A stretch of DNA of 64,000 nt, from NCBI GenBank assembly GCA_963920575.1, contig OY986965.1:29754007-29818006 (forward strand), given 5' to 3'. The notes under the pieces were generated by a model, which saw only the letters and a program-made list of their open reading frames with translations, did no database searches and was not told where the DNA came from. Each line of letters begins with the position of its first letter. The stretch's first letter is position 1. Positions 22,511 through 33,104 of this stretch are shown here, one piece after another. Source of the stretch: Narthecium ossifragum (taxonomy: Eukaryota; Streptophyta; Magnoliopsida; Dioscoreales; Nartheciaceae). The translations under genes and the position numbers were made by a program.

Positions 22511-24055
22511 TTATTGAAACGGGATATCCCAATTTCTTGAGATATTCAAAAATGAGATGAGAATCATATGTATCTCCTCTATTCGGGGATGCCTCTTATC
22601 CCTATTAGTGAACACATGCACCTCGCTCCTGACCTCAATCCAGCTGCATCCAGGTATCCTCTGCAACCCTTTCTCCTTCATCTCTCTCCTGATCATCGAC
22701 ACGCTCTGCCATCTCCCCGCCGCCGAGTACACATTCGACAGCTGAACATAAGACGAGATATCCTTGGGATCCAGCTCCCTAATCCGGAGAGCAATGGCCT
22801 CTGCGAGATCCTTGTTTGCATGTATCTGACAGCCTCCGAGCAACGCCTTCCAAAACCCAACTCCTGGATCGAAAGGGAGCTCACCAAGAAACCTCTCTGC
22901 CTCACTGAACCTCCCAGCTCTCGAAAGCAGGTCAACGACACAAGCATAATGCTCGGCTTTAAGAATTTCTGGCTCTTCCATGGTAGCCAACTTGAAGCAT
23001 TCATAGCCTTCATCGACAAGACCTGCATGGTTGCAACCAAATAGCAATCCAAGGAGAGTCACGCCATTAGGCTTCAATCCTGAGACCTTCATCCTCTTGT
23101 AGAAGTCCAGGGCCTCCTCTCCCCTGCCATGCTGTGCGTACCCACAAATGACAGCGTTCCAAGAAACAACATTTCTGTCATGAAGCCTATCAAACACGCG
23201 CACGCTGTCTTCCAAACACCCGCACTTTGCGTAGAAGCTGATCAAAGAGTTGCCCACGAAGACGTCGACTTTGGCGAGACACTTGATAGAGGAAGCGTGG
23301 AAGCTCTTGCCCATCCCGAGCGCCGCTATGTTGGCGGCGGCGCTTAGGACACAAGGGAAGGTGGACTCGTTAGGCCTCACACCTTCTCTGCTCATCTCCA
23401 CCAACAGATTCACGGACTCTTCGTTCAAACCCATCTGGCTGCACCCTGCGACCATCGCATTCCACGACACTACGTTCCTCTCCGGCATTCTCCAGAACAG
23501 TGAGAGAGCGTCGTCGAACCTCTGTTTCTTAAGGTACCCACTGATCAGCGCGGTGTAGGAGACGACGTTCGGCTCTCCGGTGTCGTCGAATGCTTTCCGT
23601 GCTTCATCGAAGGAACCCAACTTGGCGTAATGGTCGAGAAGCGAGCTGCCCACGAAGACATCCGATCGGAGACCCAGCTTGGTTGCGCAGGCATGGAGCT
23701 GTTTCCCGGTGTAGAGGTCACGGAGGGCTGTGGAGGAGTAAAGAGTGGTGCCGAAGGTGTATTGGTTGGGTCTGATGTTGAGTGATAGCATGAGGGTGAA
23801 AAGGTTTACGGCATCGCGGTGTCGTCGGCGGCGAGAGAAGGCGGTGATGATGGATGTGGCGGATACCACATCCCAGCTGGGAGTCTCCTCGAACAGCTGG
23901 CGTGCGGATTCATACGAGCAGCCGGTATCGCAGCAGCGCCCGGTATGGCTACCTTTGACAGGGGGTTTCTGGGCGGCAAGGAGATGGCGGGGAGTAATGG
24001 AGAGATGGCGGCGGCCAACACTACCAGGGATGGCGTCCAAGGGAGAGGGATGCAT
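22511..24055 (-). CDS. E-class pentatricopeptide repeat protein (At5g42450-type)
   Basis: Organelle RNA-binding protein of the PLS subfamily, 514 residues, intronless. Such proteins bind a specific transcript and usually guide C-to-U editing. P, L and S motifs run from about residue 45 to 395, with clear units such as DVFVGSSLLDHYAKLGSFDE, NVVSYTALISGYLKKQRFDD, NVVSWNAMVAGCSQMGLNEE and NVVSWNAVICGYAQHGRGEE. They are followed by E and E+ motifs (CSWIEVRSEVHVF, HPRIEEIHMIL). There is no DYW domain, so any editing would need a partner. The N-terminus starts MHPSPLDAIPGSVGRRHLSI, plausible as a mitochondrial or plastid presequence. The order and wording match what I recall of Arabidopsis At5g42450 (annotated mitochondrial); that is a memory-based orthology call. 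Confidence 0.92.
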   Translation of the reverse strand: MHPSPLDAIPGSVGRRHLSITPRHLLAAQKPPVKGSHTGRCCDTGCSYESARQLFEETPSWDVVSATSIITAFSRRRRHRDAVNLFTLMLSLNIRPNQYTFGTTLYSSTALRDLYTGKQLHACATKLGLRSDVFVGSSLLDHYAKLGSFDEARKAFDDTGEPNVVSYTALISGYLKKQRFDDALSLFWRMPERNVVSWNAMVAGCSQMGLNEESVNLLVEMSREGVRPNESTFPCVLSAAANIAALGMGKSFHASSIKCLAKVDVFVGNSLISFYAKCGCLEDSVRVFDRLHDRNVVSWNAVICGYAQHGRGEEALDFYKRMKVSGLKPNGVTLLGLLFGCNHAGLVDEGYECFKLATMEEPEILKAEHYACVVDLLSRAGRFSEAERFLGELPFDPGVGFWKALLGGCQIHANKDLAEAIALRIRELDPKDISSYVQLSNVYSAAGRWQSVSMIRREMKEKGLQRIPGCSWIEVRSEVHVFTNRDKRHPRIEEIHMILISFLNISRNWDIPFQ

Positions 24056-25205
24056 CCGGCTATGAGTCCTCTGTGTGCGGGTTGAGGTTGTTCTTGGAAG
24101 CTTGGATAATAGGATCGATTTCCGGAGGCTTCACTAGTGCAGGCATTTTCTACATTCTTCATGTAGAGCTAGATTTGATTTGTGCTTCTAGTATGGATTC
24201 GTGGTTCTATTCTCACCGGACTGTAGCGGTAACATTAGTTTTTTTTTTTTTTTTTTTTTTTGATAAAATGAGCAGTTGATTAGTGTAAATTAAAATCAAA
24301 CTATCCAGTTATATGCTATCAAAACCCTGGCCCCTGAACAGTCCATGGTTCACGATCAAAACGAACAATGAGCTTGGCTGCGAGTAGACCTCGCCAACCC
24401 AATGCCAACAAAATTGTCCTCCCTCGGAATGTACCGCACAATGACCTCCCCCACTTGAGCCATCTCCTTACACTGAGACTGTAACCTTCGGAAACATTAG
24501 TTAGGTAGGTAGGGAGGAGGATTATACTGCAAAGAAGTTTTATATGATTTTGAACCATTGATCGGAGTCATTCAACCATGGGTTCATAGTTGGGTGGCTC
24601 GAAGTTTCCTGAAGAACCTTTGAAGGCTTCATTAGGATTTGATTAGACGAGCTGGCCCAACATGTCAGTCCAAACAAAACAACGGCATTGTCCCGGCCCA
24701 ACTTAATCTATATACTGGCAGGATGAGGGTTCTTAAGCACAAGGTAGAACTAAAGCCCATGGGCCCACGCAAACTCAAATAGCCATGATACAAACCCGTG
24801 AAAAAGTGTATATTTTTCACTCTATATTCACCAAAAACTAGTTCAGCCTTTTTTCGATAAGTTTATCATCTTTTTTCTTGTTTTAACAATGAGGTGGGTT
24901 TTTACGCAGTCTTTGTTGAAGCTAGGGGAAGCATTATCCATAAGCATTTATCCAATGTGAATAATAATCTGCAATATTCCTTATCTAATCATAAGAAAAA
25001 GCCTTATCCATAAGCCCGTGCTTGGATTCAGATCAGACTACAACTCGAACCCGAATCCGACTCGAATCCCTTTGTTTGGGTCGGGATTATGATTTGTGTG
25101 GTTGTTTAGTGTTTATTTAGGCGAGTAATGATCTTCTCCGCATCGATTCTTGGATTCAGATCGGAAACTCCGCATACGTATTTAAAATCCCGCGTTGTTC
25201 ATTAA
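24056..25205. other. PPR promoter and intergenic repeats
   Basis: Includes a 23-base T run at about 24239-24261 and, at about 25010-25195, a diverged inverted copy of the dispersed repeat seen at 2999-3495. No gene recognised. Confidence 0.45.
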
Positions 25206-25332
25206 GGCCCTGTTTGAATACCGTGGATCCGTGGGATCCGCCCCTAAACGGACGTCGAAAATGGGATCCGTCGTTCCGCCCATTCGTCGAATCCCCTGGA
25301 TCCTGACGGATCCATGTGAAGCAAACACACCC
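25206..25332. mobile_element. Small Tourist-like MITE
   Basis: 127 bp, starts GGCCCTGTTTGAATACC, ends GCAAACACACCC, with TAA at 25203-25205 and 25333-25335. The interior holds repeated GGATCCG words shared with the element at 46809-46986. Confidence 0.6.
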
Positions 25333-25830
25333 TAATTAATTTATTTTATCATCTAATCCCAACGGCATCGCAACAACCAAGTCAACAATCCGAGCCAATG
25401 CCCTTCCATCCAATCACCACCATCCTCCTCATATTTACGCTCTCATCCTTTCCCTCATCCTATGATTCAATGAAGAAGCCCGCTGCAGCCTAAAAATCGG
25501 AGAGGATGACAGTAGTCATGGACAAAAGGTCGGTCGGGCGCTAATCTTATTTGGATCATCTAGGTTCGATTTGTACTATATTCTTTCGAACATATTGCAC
25601 ACTTTAGATTTTCATGACCGCTTCGACGAAGAAGGGGAATCGGCAACGATGGCGGAGGTGACTTCCGGTTGCCCTCCTCCTTGCTAGACTCCTTGTTAAG
25701 GTTGATGGGATTGGCATCCCATCCTATTGTAAGCGTTGAAAAATCTGAATCCATCAATATTTGACAACTAGAGAGTTGGAAGCTTGAATGAGAGGGAGAA
25801 AGGGAGAGAGAGTGTGTTCTTAGAGACTTA
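25333..25830. other. Intergenic
   Basis: No gene or repeat recognised; a 92-codon minus-strand ORF (25560-25838) has no family I know. Confidence 0.3.
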
Positions 25831-26219
25831 TGGCACATTTGGTTTGCACAAATAATAGGGAATGGAATGGGAATGAGATTAAGAATAAGAATGGAATGAG
25901 AATGAGATTAGGAATGAGGATGATGCGACATGTTTGGTTTGCACATGGAATGAGATTAGGAATTATGCTTGAAGGTGTTTGGTACATAAAAATAAGTGTG
26001 TGAATGAAATGAGAATAAGATATAAATAATCAAGTTATATTATAACCGTCATTAACCGTCATTTCATCGGAAAATGGAATGAGGGATTCCGGGCTATTAG
26101 ATGAGATAGCCTCATTCCCAACTTGTCATGAATGACACATTTGACCAAACAATGGAATGAGATTTGATTGGGAATTTGACCATTCCATTCCCGACGGTTA
26201 TGTCCAACCAAACATGCCG
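25831..26219. mobile_element. Tourist-like MITE, 389 bp
   Basis: Starts TGGCACATTTGGTTTGC and ends CCAACCAAACATGCCG, with TTA on both sides (25828-25830, 26220-26222). The interior is rich in GGAATGAGAATGAG words, and an internal copy of the terminal TTTGGTTTGCAC occurs near 25933. Confidence 0.65.
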
Positions 26220-26459
26220 TTAGAGATTTAAAAGTTGATTTGAAATTTGTGGGTTCAAAATAGAGTGAATGATTTATTTTATAGAGTACATGTAAAAAGT
26301 AATTGACAAAATTACCATCAAAATCAGACCGTTTATGGTTGTTATTTGAGGGCAAATTGGGTATAAGTAACAATTGACGAAAAGTGCAATTATAATATGA
26401 TTGTTTTTAATGGGCAAAATAGTCATTGTGTATGACATTTTGAAACAATAAAAAGTAAA

Positions 26460-27515
26460 GGGTGCGGCTATCCGCACCACGATTTAAACTCAACACGCCA
26501 CGAAAATTAGATTTTGTAAAAATAAAAAACAAAAATCCTAAACTACCCTCACCATCTACCTCCCCCACCCCACCACTCCGGCAGCCACTGCCGGCCCTCT
26601 ACCACCGCTCCACCCCGGCGGTGGCCCCTCCACCACCTTTTCACGCCGGCAGCCACTGCCGACCTTCCACCACCTCTCCACCATGGCAGCCATTGCCAGC
26701 CGCGGGAGAGAGAGAAGGCGAGAGAGAGAGAGAGAGAGAGGGAAGAGGGAGGGCGGTCGGCCATGGGAGAGAGAGGGGGGAAGAGGGAGGCCGGCGGCCG
26801 CGGGAGAGAGAGAAAGCGAGAGAGAGAGGGGGGGAAGAGGGAGGGCGGTGGCCGCGGGGGAGAGAGAAGGCGAGAGAGATAGAGGGGGAAGAGGAGGCTG
26901 GCGAGAGAGAGAGGGGGGGAGAGGGAGGCTAGTGGCCGCGGGGAAGAGAGAATGAGAGAGAGAGAGGGGGGGGGGGGGAAGATGGAGGTCGGCTGGCTGC
27001 GGGGGAGAGAGAAGGTGAGAGAGAGGGAGCCGGCCGGCCGCGGGAGAGAGAGAACGCGAGAGGGAGGGAGGGAGGCCGGCCGGCCGCGAGAGAGAGAGAG
27101 AGGGAGGGAGGGAGGGCGGCCGCCCGCGGGAGAGAGAGAACGCGAGAGAGAGGGAGGGAGGCTGGCCGGCCGCAAGAGAGAGAAAGCGAGAGAGAGAGAG
27201 GGGGACGCGGGAGAGAGAGAGGGAGGGAGGCCGCCGGGAGAGAGGCCACCGCCGCTGCCATCGCCGAGGGAGAGAGCCCTTGAGAGAGAGAGAGGCGGGG
27301 GGAGAGAAAGAGAGAGAGGGCGTGGGAGAGAGAGAGAGGGCGCCGACGAGAAAGGCCGCGGGAGAGAGAGGCCGCCGGAGCCGGGAGAGAGATCGCCGGG
27401 AGTGAGGCATCGGGAGAGAGGGAGAGGGGTATAGTGGGGTTTTTGTTTTTTATTTTTATAAAAAATATTTTTTGTGGTGTGTTGAGTTCAAAGAGTGGTG
27501 TAGATAGCCCCACCC
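26460..27515. mobile_element. Non-autonomous Mutator-like element (MULE)
   Basis: 1056 bp with about 85-bp imperfect inverted ends (GGGTGCGGCTATCCGCACC at left; GTGTAGATAGCCCCACCC at right) and a perfect 9-bp target duplication AAAAGTAAA (26451-26459 and 27516-27524), the Mutator hallmark. The middle, about 26700-27430, is a purine-rich GAGAGA/GGGAGG array with GCCGGC islands. Long Ser/Pro/Leu-rich ORFs on the minus strand and Arg/Glu/Gly-rich ones on the plus strand come from that composition; no transposase is present. Confidence 0.85.
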
Positions 27516-27524
27516 AAAAGTAAA

Positions 27525-27975
27525 TCAGGAAACGCCTGAAAAACTTACCCTAAAAATGGCCTTTCTTACCTTGTTTTAGGGCAAACTGGTCATTATAGAT
27601 GGCATTTAAAATAGAAAGCGAAAAAGAAAAAGATTTGAAATAAAAAATTGAATTTAAAAATCCTAATATCAAAATTGCCCTGAAAAAATAGCCGCACCAT
27701 TTATAAAGGGTAAAACGGTAATTTTTAATAAAAATAAAAAATTTCAAAAACATTTAAAATACACAAAACAAAAATTTTTAAAAAAATTTCCAAAACTCGA
27801 GCGGGGCCTGGCCCCTGGGTTTTGGTCAAGGATACCCGGACCCGACACTAAGCCCATTAACCGGACCGGCACTAAGCCCATTAATACTCGGCCCTCAGCG
27901 CCCAAACCCGGGCTGAGCCGGACGGGCATTGTATCCTAGCCTAGAAGACTCTGGCGGAGTGGGTTATGGCCACCT
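27525..27975. other. Intergenic
   Basis: AT-rich, followed by a GC-rich patch at about 27800-27930. No gene recognised. Confidence 0.35.
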
Positions 27976-27984
27976 TTAATTATA

Positions 27985-28923
27985 GGGTTATTTGCATATA
28001 CCCCCCTGAAAAAGGTTTATTTTACGTATACCCCCTAAAAAAACAAAATTTGCATCAGAAACCTTGAAAATCTTGATTATTTGCATATAGCCCCTCGGGT
28101 TAATTGGGAATGGAATATTCGGTGTGCAAGCTAACGGAGGCTAACAGTGGAAGCTGAAATTACAAATATACCCTTACCCCTACCTCTATATATGCTTCCT
28201 TCTCCCTCCTCCGACCCGACGATTGTTAGGGCAAGGGCTTCAAATCCTCTGATGACATATCTCCTCATCCTCCGGCGACCTAGCTATTTCCTCATCGGCA
28301 GCAAACTTCTCCCAATTTCTCTCTATTTCTCTTGATTTCTGCCAATTTCCATCCTCTATAGATCGATTTCCTCGTCAATTTAACCATGAAGAAGTCTCAA
28401 TCTTCTTCCTCCATCTTAGGTTCGCACAATACACCCTATATGACTTGTCATTGCCATGAGTCCTGCTCCATCTGGCAATCCAATCGCACCAACAACAAAG
28501 GCAAAAAGTTTATGGGTTGTTCCAGGTATAAGGTATTAATCTCATTGTTTTTTTTTTTACATTTCGAAAGGTTGAACTCCACTCTATCTTTTACCCTAGT
28601 CTTATTTTCTCAAAGCATGGATGATGCTAGTTGCCATCCAAGCTCATGCAGTAGCTCTAAAAACCCTTGCCCCAACAATCGTCGGGTCAGAGGAGGGAGA
28701 AGGAAGCATATATAGGGGTAGGGGTAAGGGTAAGGGTATTTTAGTAATTTCAGCTTCCGCCGTTAGCCTCCGTTAGCTTGCGCACCGAATATTCCATTCC
28801 CAATTAACCCGAGGGGCTATATGCAAATAATTAAGATTTTTAGGGTTTCTGATGCAAATTTTGTTTTTTTAAGGGGGTATACATAAAATAAACCTTTTTC
28901 AGGGGGGTATATGCAAATAACCC
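27985..28923. mobile_element. Pack-MULE-like element with ~260-bp terminal inverted repeats
   Basis: 939 bp, starts GGGTTATTTGCATATACCCC and ends GGGGTATATGCAAATAACCC. The inverted ends extend about 260 bp with few mismatches. The flanks are TTAATTATA and ATAATTATA (8 of 9 matching), fitting a Mutator 9-bp duplication. Between the arms, at about 28250-28660, lies non-terminal sequence with a GRF zinc-finger-like exon, so the element has probably captured host gene sequence. Confidence 0.85.
28386..28532 (+). pseudogene. GRF-type zinc finger exon carried by the MULE
   Basis: Reads MKKSQSSSSILGSHNTPYMT followed by a Cys/His motif CHCHESCSIWQSNRTNNKGK and KFMGCSRYK. This fits the GRF zinc finger (paired Cys, then N-x-G-(R/K)-x-F-x-G-C). 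The exon ends at a good donor (TATAAG/GTATTA). A full protein beyond this was not found. Small GRF-finger proteins are frequent in plant transposons, so it could be transposon-borne rather than a host gene. Confidence 0.55.
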
Positions 28924-28932
28924 ATAATTATA

Positions 28933-29649
28933 AAGATGATGCCAAAACACCAATTCTCGGTTTAGATAACTCGTAAGCATTGTCAATACACTTTTAATCT
29001 ATCAAAGTGTATATATTTTCGCTCTATATTTACCAATTTATCAATTTTATCGCTAGTTCCAATATATGTATATAAAAAACATCATAATATATTTTAAAAT
29101 TAATCATCCTTATAAAAGGCTATGATTATAAGTGAAACTTTCGTTATCCTACGTGGTGAAAGAATGTCTTAGGTGAAGCCTATGTGATGTCTATATGACG
29201 TATATGTGGCATGATAACCCTAGGTCAAGAGGATTTAGTGAGAGGAAGTTATTTGGAGGTTATTGAGGGGGGTTGATGGTTACCATGTCATATGACAGGC
29301 ACAACTAATATCATATATTTCCTAAAAACTGCAAAAAAAAAAAAAAAAGTTCACATTTTCTTTATAAAAAAAATGGCACGTGATGAAGGAAAGATCTCAA
29401 CACGGTGGTGGCCGGTGGGCCTCCTCGTGATCAACTCCCCTTAATTGCCGCCAAAACCTGGAACCACGCGCCACCTGCATCTCGATAATTAAAAATCCTC
29501 TCCTTGTTTTCATCACACCTCTGTTGCCCTTTGTTGGAAACCACTCCCTCCACACAAGAACCACTGCCAAGATTCATGAACAAAGCTCTCACCCAAATCC
29601 CTTTCTCAGACCCCCATCCCTCCCCACTCCTTCTCCAAAACCCTAAAGA
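28933..29649. other. Promoter region of the receptor kinase
   Basis: AT-rich, with an A-run at about 29332-29348. No confident TATA box; nothing else recognised. Confidence 0.4.
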
Positions 29650-32166
29650 ATGATTCCGAGCAAAGCCCATTTGCTCATCCTGTGGATCCACCACATCGTC
29701 TTCTTTCAATCCGCCATTGCTGCGTTCCAACCAGTAGACAACGTCTTGCTCAACTGTGGGGGTAACACGGCCATAAATCTCGAGGATGGCAGGTCTTTCC
29801 AGCCAGATACTCCAGGTTTCAACTCGGCCTTTCTCTTACTCCCCATTTCCAATAATGTGGTCACTCCAAACGCTTCCGATCTATACGGGAGCGCTCGTGT
29901 TTTCACTGGGGCGGCGGAGTATAGATTCAGCCTTAAGCAGAAGGGGAAACACTTCCTTAGATTGCATTTTAAGCCCATTGCTAGCTCCCAGTATGACCTC
30001 CGGTCAGCGATTTTTTCAGTCAATGCCAATGTGTTTTCTTTGCTTGATAATTTTACCTTCTTGGATTTGGAAAAGGAGCAAACCATTCTCGTAAAAGAGT
30101 ATGTTGTTGAAGTGGATTCGGAGTGGAAGCCGTTGATTGTGAGATTTTCTCCGTCTGATGGTTCTGTTGCATTCATCAATGCAATCGAAGTGATATCCAT
30201 TCCCAGCCATCTTTACCCTCCGACTGCTTCATCGATTCCGGCTGGGGCTACCATTGAGATCCAAAGTAATGTAGCCTTTGAGACCGCCTACAGGGTTGAC
30301 ATGGGTGGCCCCCTTATTGATTCCAACAATGACAGTTTGTGGAGAGTTTGGGATACTGATGAACAATTTTTGGTGAATGTTGCAAGTGCTCACAATGTCT
30401 CGACTGATCCTGCTTCTATTACATACCCCAATTGGGTTCCTATGGAGGTTGCGCCGAATTGGGTGTATGCAACTGCTCAAGAAATGGCTGATGCTAATGT
30501 TGGTAATCAGAAATTTAACGTCTCCTGGGTTTTTGTTGTGGATCCTGGTTTTAGCTATCTAGTAAGGTTGCATTTCTGCGATTTTGTTAGTAAATCTCTG
30601 CATAATCTTCTTTTCAATGTGTATATTAACAACCAGTCTGCTCTGAGCTCCTTTGACATCTCGACCAAGACGATGGGGTTATCTGCAGCGTACTTTGTGG
30701 ATTTCCTTGTGGATGTTAAGATAGAGAGGATTCTAGTTCAAGTTGGGCCACCAGGGATGACAAGTGTCCAACCTAATGCTATTCTCAATGGCCTTGAGAT
30801 AATGAAACTTAGCAACTCTGAAAACAATCTCGATACATCTCATCCTGCTGTTTTCGCAACTGTTAAGGTGGCAAATGGGAAGAAGAGGACGGTGCTAATT
30901 AGTGCAGCTTGTTTGGGAGCAGCAATGCTTCTGGGCTTCTTGATAGCAACTTACTTCGCATGCTATCCGCGGAGAAAGAAGACACTGAGACGTATTTTGT
31001 CATGGCTACCTTCTCATGCGGCTCTTCTTCACACACACAGTGGCAACTTGGGAACGAAGGTATCCGCCGGTAGTTATGCTTCATCAGGGCCTTCTCTGCT
31101 TGTTGATCAGTTGCTGGCCTTCTCAGAGATACAAGAAGCAACTAAGGATTTTGATGAAAGTTTGATACTGGGTGTAGGCGGCTTCGGAAAAGTATACAAA
31201 GGAGTGTTAGAGAGTGGTCTTGTGGTGGCGGTAAAACGGGGGAATCCCGGATCCCAACAAGGATTGGTAGAGTTCAGGACGGAAATTGAGATGTTATCCA
31301 AGCTTCGACACAGGCATCTTGTTTCTCTGATAGGTTACTGCCAAGAACCCAATGAAATGGTGCTTGTCTATGAGTACATGGCAGGGGGTTCACTCAGGAA
31401 ACACTTATATGACTCGGACCTCCTTGCTCTCTCATGGAAACAAAGGCTTGAGATCTGCATTGGAGCCGCAAAAGGTTTGCACTACCTCCACACCGGCGCT
31501 GCGGACACAATCATCCATCGTGATGTTAAGACAACCAATATTCTACTTGATGAGAATTTAGCTGCAAAGGTTGCTGATTTTGGTCTGTCGAAATTAGGTC
31601 CTTCTCTGGACCAAACTCATGTAAGTACGGCAGTGAAGGGAAGCTTTGGCTACTTAGATCCCGAGTACTTCAGACGGCAGCGACTGACAGAGAAATCAGA
31701 TGTGTACTCTTTTGGGGTTGTTCTTATGGAAGTGTTGTGTGCTAGGCCAGTGATCAATCCTTCTCTGCCGAGAGATCAGGTGAACATAGTCGAATGGGCA
31801 ATGGACAAGAAGAAACGAGGTCAGCTAGAGCAGATCATCGACCGCCATCTTGTGGGTAAGATGAGTCTGCTTTCCTTGAGGAAGTTTGTTGAGACAGCAG
31901 AAAAGTGCTTGGCTGAGTATGGTGTTGAGAGGCCAACAATGGGGGATGTGCTCTGGAACTTGGAATATGCTCTTCAGCTGCAAGAGTCTTTCAATAGGGA
32001 TGTTGGTGAAGATAACAATCCAAATCGCATATCGGAACTCCCAGAATGGATTCCACCAATAGAGGGAGTAGACCATGAAAGTTTCAGTATTGTTCGCGGC
32101 AGGCAAGGATCTGATGCTGCAACCAGTGGATTCTTCTCGCAGTTGATGGAACCAAAAGGAAGATAG
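29650..32166 (+). CDS. THE1: THESEUS1-like receptor kinase (CrRLK1L)
   Basis: Plasma-membrane receptor-like kinase, 838 residues, intronless, as is usual for CrRLK1L. Members sense cell-wall state and RALF peptides. A signal peptide (about 1-25) is followed by two malectin-like domains: NVLLNCGG, YGSARVFTGAAEYRFSLKQK and LRLHFKPI in the first; ETAYRVDMGGP, APNWVYATAQEMADAN and VRLHFCDFVS in the second. A membrane segment (about 417-438, ISAACLGAAMLLGFLIATYF) is followed by a basic stop-transfer. The kinase has LGVGGFGKVYKG (507-518), the ATP lysine K529, IIHRDVKTTN with catalytic D625, ADFGLS and the activation stretch STAVKGSFGYLDPEYF, so it looks active. The C-terminal end SGFFSQLMEPKGR closely resembles the THE1 tail (FSQLVHPRGR as I recall), which favours THE1 over HERK or FERONIA. 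Confidence 0.92.
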   Translation: MIPSKAHLLILWIHHIVFFQSAIAAFQPVDNVLLNCGGNTAINLEDGRSFQPDTPGFNSAFLLLPISNNVVTPNASDLYGSARVFTGAAEYRFSLKQKGKHFLRLHFKPIASSQYDLRSAIFSVNANVFSLLDNFTFLDLEKEQTILVKEYVVEVDSEWKPLIVRFSPSDGSVAFINAIEVISIPSHLYPPTASSIPAGATIEIQSNVAFETAYRVDMGGPLIDSNNDSLWRVWDTDEQFLVNVASAHNVSTDPASITYPNWVPMEVAPNWVYATAQEMADANVGNQKFNVSWVFVVDPGFSYLVRLHFCDFVSKSLHNLLFNVYINNQSALSSFDISTKTMGLSAAYFVDFLVDVKIERILVQVGPPGMTSVQPNAILNGLEIMKLSNSENNLDTSHPAVFATVKVANGKKRTVLISAACLGAAMLLGFLIATYFACYPRRKKTLRRILSWLPSHAALLHTHSGNLGTKVSAGSYASSGPSLLVDQLLAFSEIQEATKDFDESLILGVGGFGKVYKGVLESGLVVAVKRGNPGSQQGLVEFRTEIEMLSKLRHRHLVSLIGYCQEPNEMVLVYEYMAGGSLRKHLYDSDLLALSWKQRLEICIGAAKGLHYLHTGAADTIIHRDVKTTNILLDENLAAKVADFGLSKLGPSLDQTHVSTAVKGSFGYLDPEYFRRQRLTEKSDVYSFGVVLMEVLCARPVINPSLPRDQVNIVEWAMDKKKRGQLEQIIDRHLVGKMSLLSLRKFVETAEKCLAEYGVERPTMGDVLWNLEYALQLQESFNRDVGEDNNPNRISELPEWIPPIEGVDHESFSIVRGRQGSDAATSGFFSQLMEPKGR

Positions 32167-33104
32167 CTTGATTCTTAGGATACATCTTTCAAAGAAAGTT
32201 AGTTTGTGCATTAGTGTCATCCATACCACAAAGCTACTTTTTAGACATGATTTTGGTATCTTCATGAACCTTCGCTCCTGATTATAGCGTGATGTATTGT
32301 TTGTAGTGGATTTTTCTGTGATTGTGTACATGTAACCTGATCTCAAATACAAGGTGTCATAATGTTTCATCTAGGTTTGCTGCTGGTTGTAATTTTCTAT
32401 CAACTTTTGTGAGTGCATCACTTAAATATCGTTGAGACTCGATGTGCTTCCAGATTTGTCATTGAAAAATAAGAGTTGTATGGAAAACATATATATAAAT
32501 GAATGCAGAAAGTCATAATTTAATTCGGAAATCAATATACTGAATTGCTTGTTTTAGTATAGAAAATCCACTGCTTTGGTTGTTTGATCAGCCTGTTTTT
32601 AGCTGTGAATTCACAGATTTGTTGTCAGATAATACTAAAAGAGGCGTCTTACTTCTTTTCAATTTTATGTAACTTGAAGAACAGTATGCCACTAATAGAG
32701 AATTTAGCAAAACTTGAATACTTAGTTGTCGATTATTTGGATTACGGCCCATCGGAGCCATGAGGCCCAACAAGGGCTTCGATCTGACAGTATATATGAG
32801 GAGGATGTCCACAGCCGTTTGATCGTTACACGTGGCAGCAAGCGGAAGATTCGGAGGCCCACCCATAACCCCGTCCACCCTCCGACAAGTGGATGCAAGA
32901 AAGGGGCCCCTCCTCCTGTATAGCCGGAAAGCAGTTACCGGTAAACCGGCGAAATCCGGTTCTCTAGCCGTTATCTCAGTAGTGTACATATAACTACCCG
33001 CCAGAAGCCAGAGCTCAAGCAGATCAGAGCAAACAAACCATAGCTGGAAAAGAGTGGAACTTCTATTCCAAATCTCTACGGTAAGCTAAAAGAATAAATC
33101 TAAG
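32167..33104. other. Receptor kinase 3' flank and TIP promoter
   Basis: Holds an ACACGTGGC element (ABRE/G-box type) at 32828-32836 and a weak TATA-like ACATATAA at about 32986-32993, 115 bp before the aquaporin ATG. The 133-codon minus ORF here is not supported. Confidence 0.45.

Noticed and set aside
26549..27434. Long Ser/Pro/Leu-rich and Arg/Glu/Gly-rich ORFs
   Set aside because: Both strands are open because of the GAGAGA/GGGAGG array inside the MULE.
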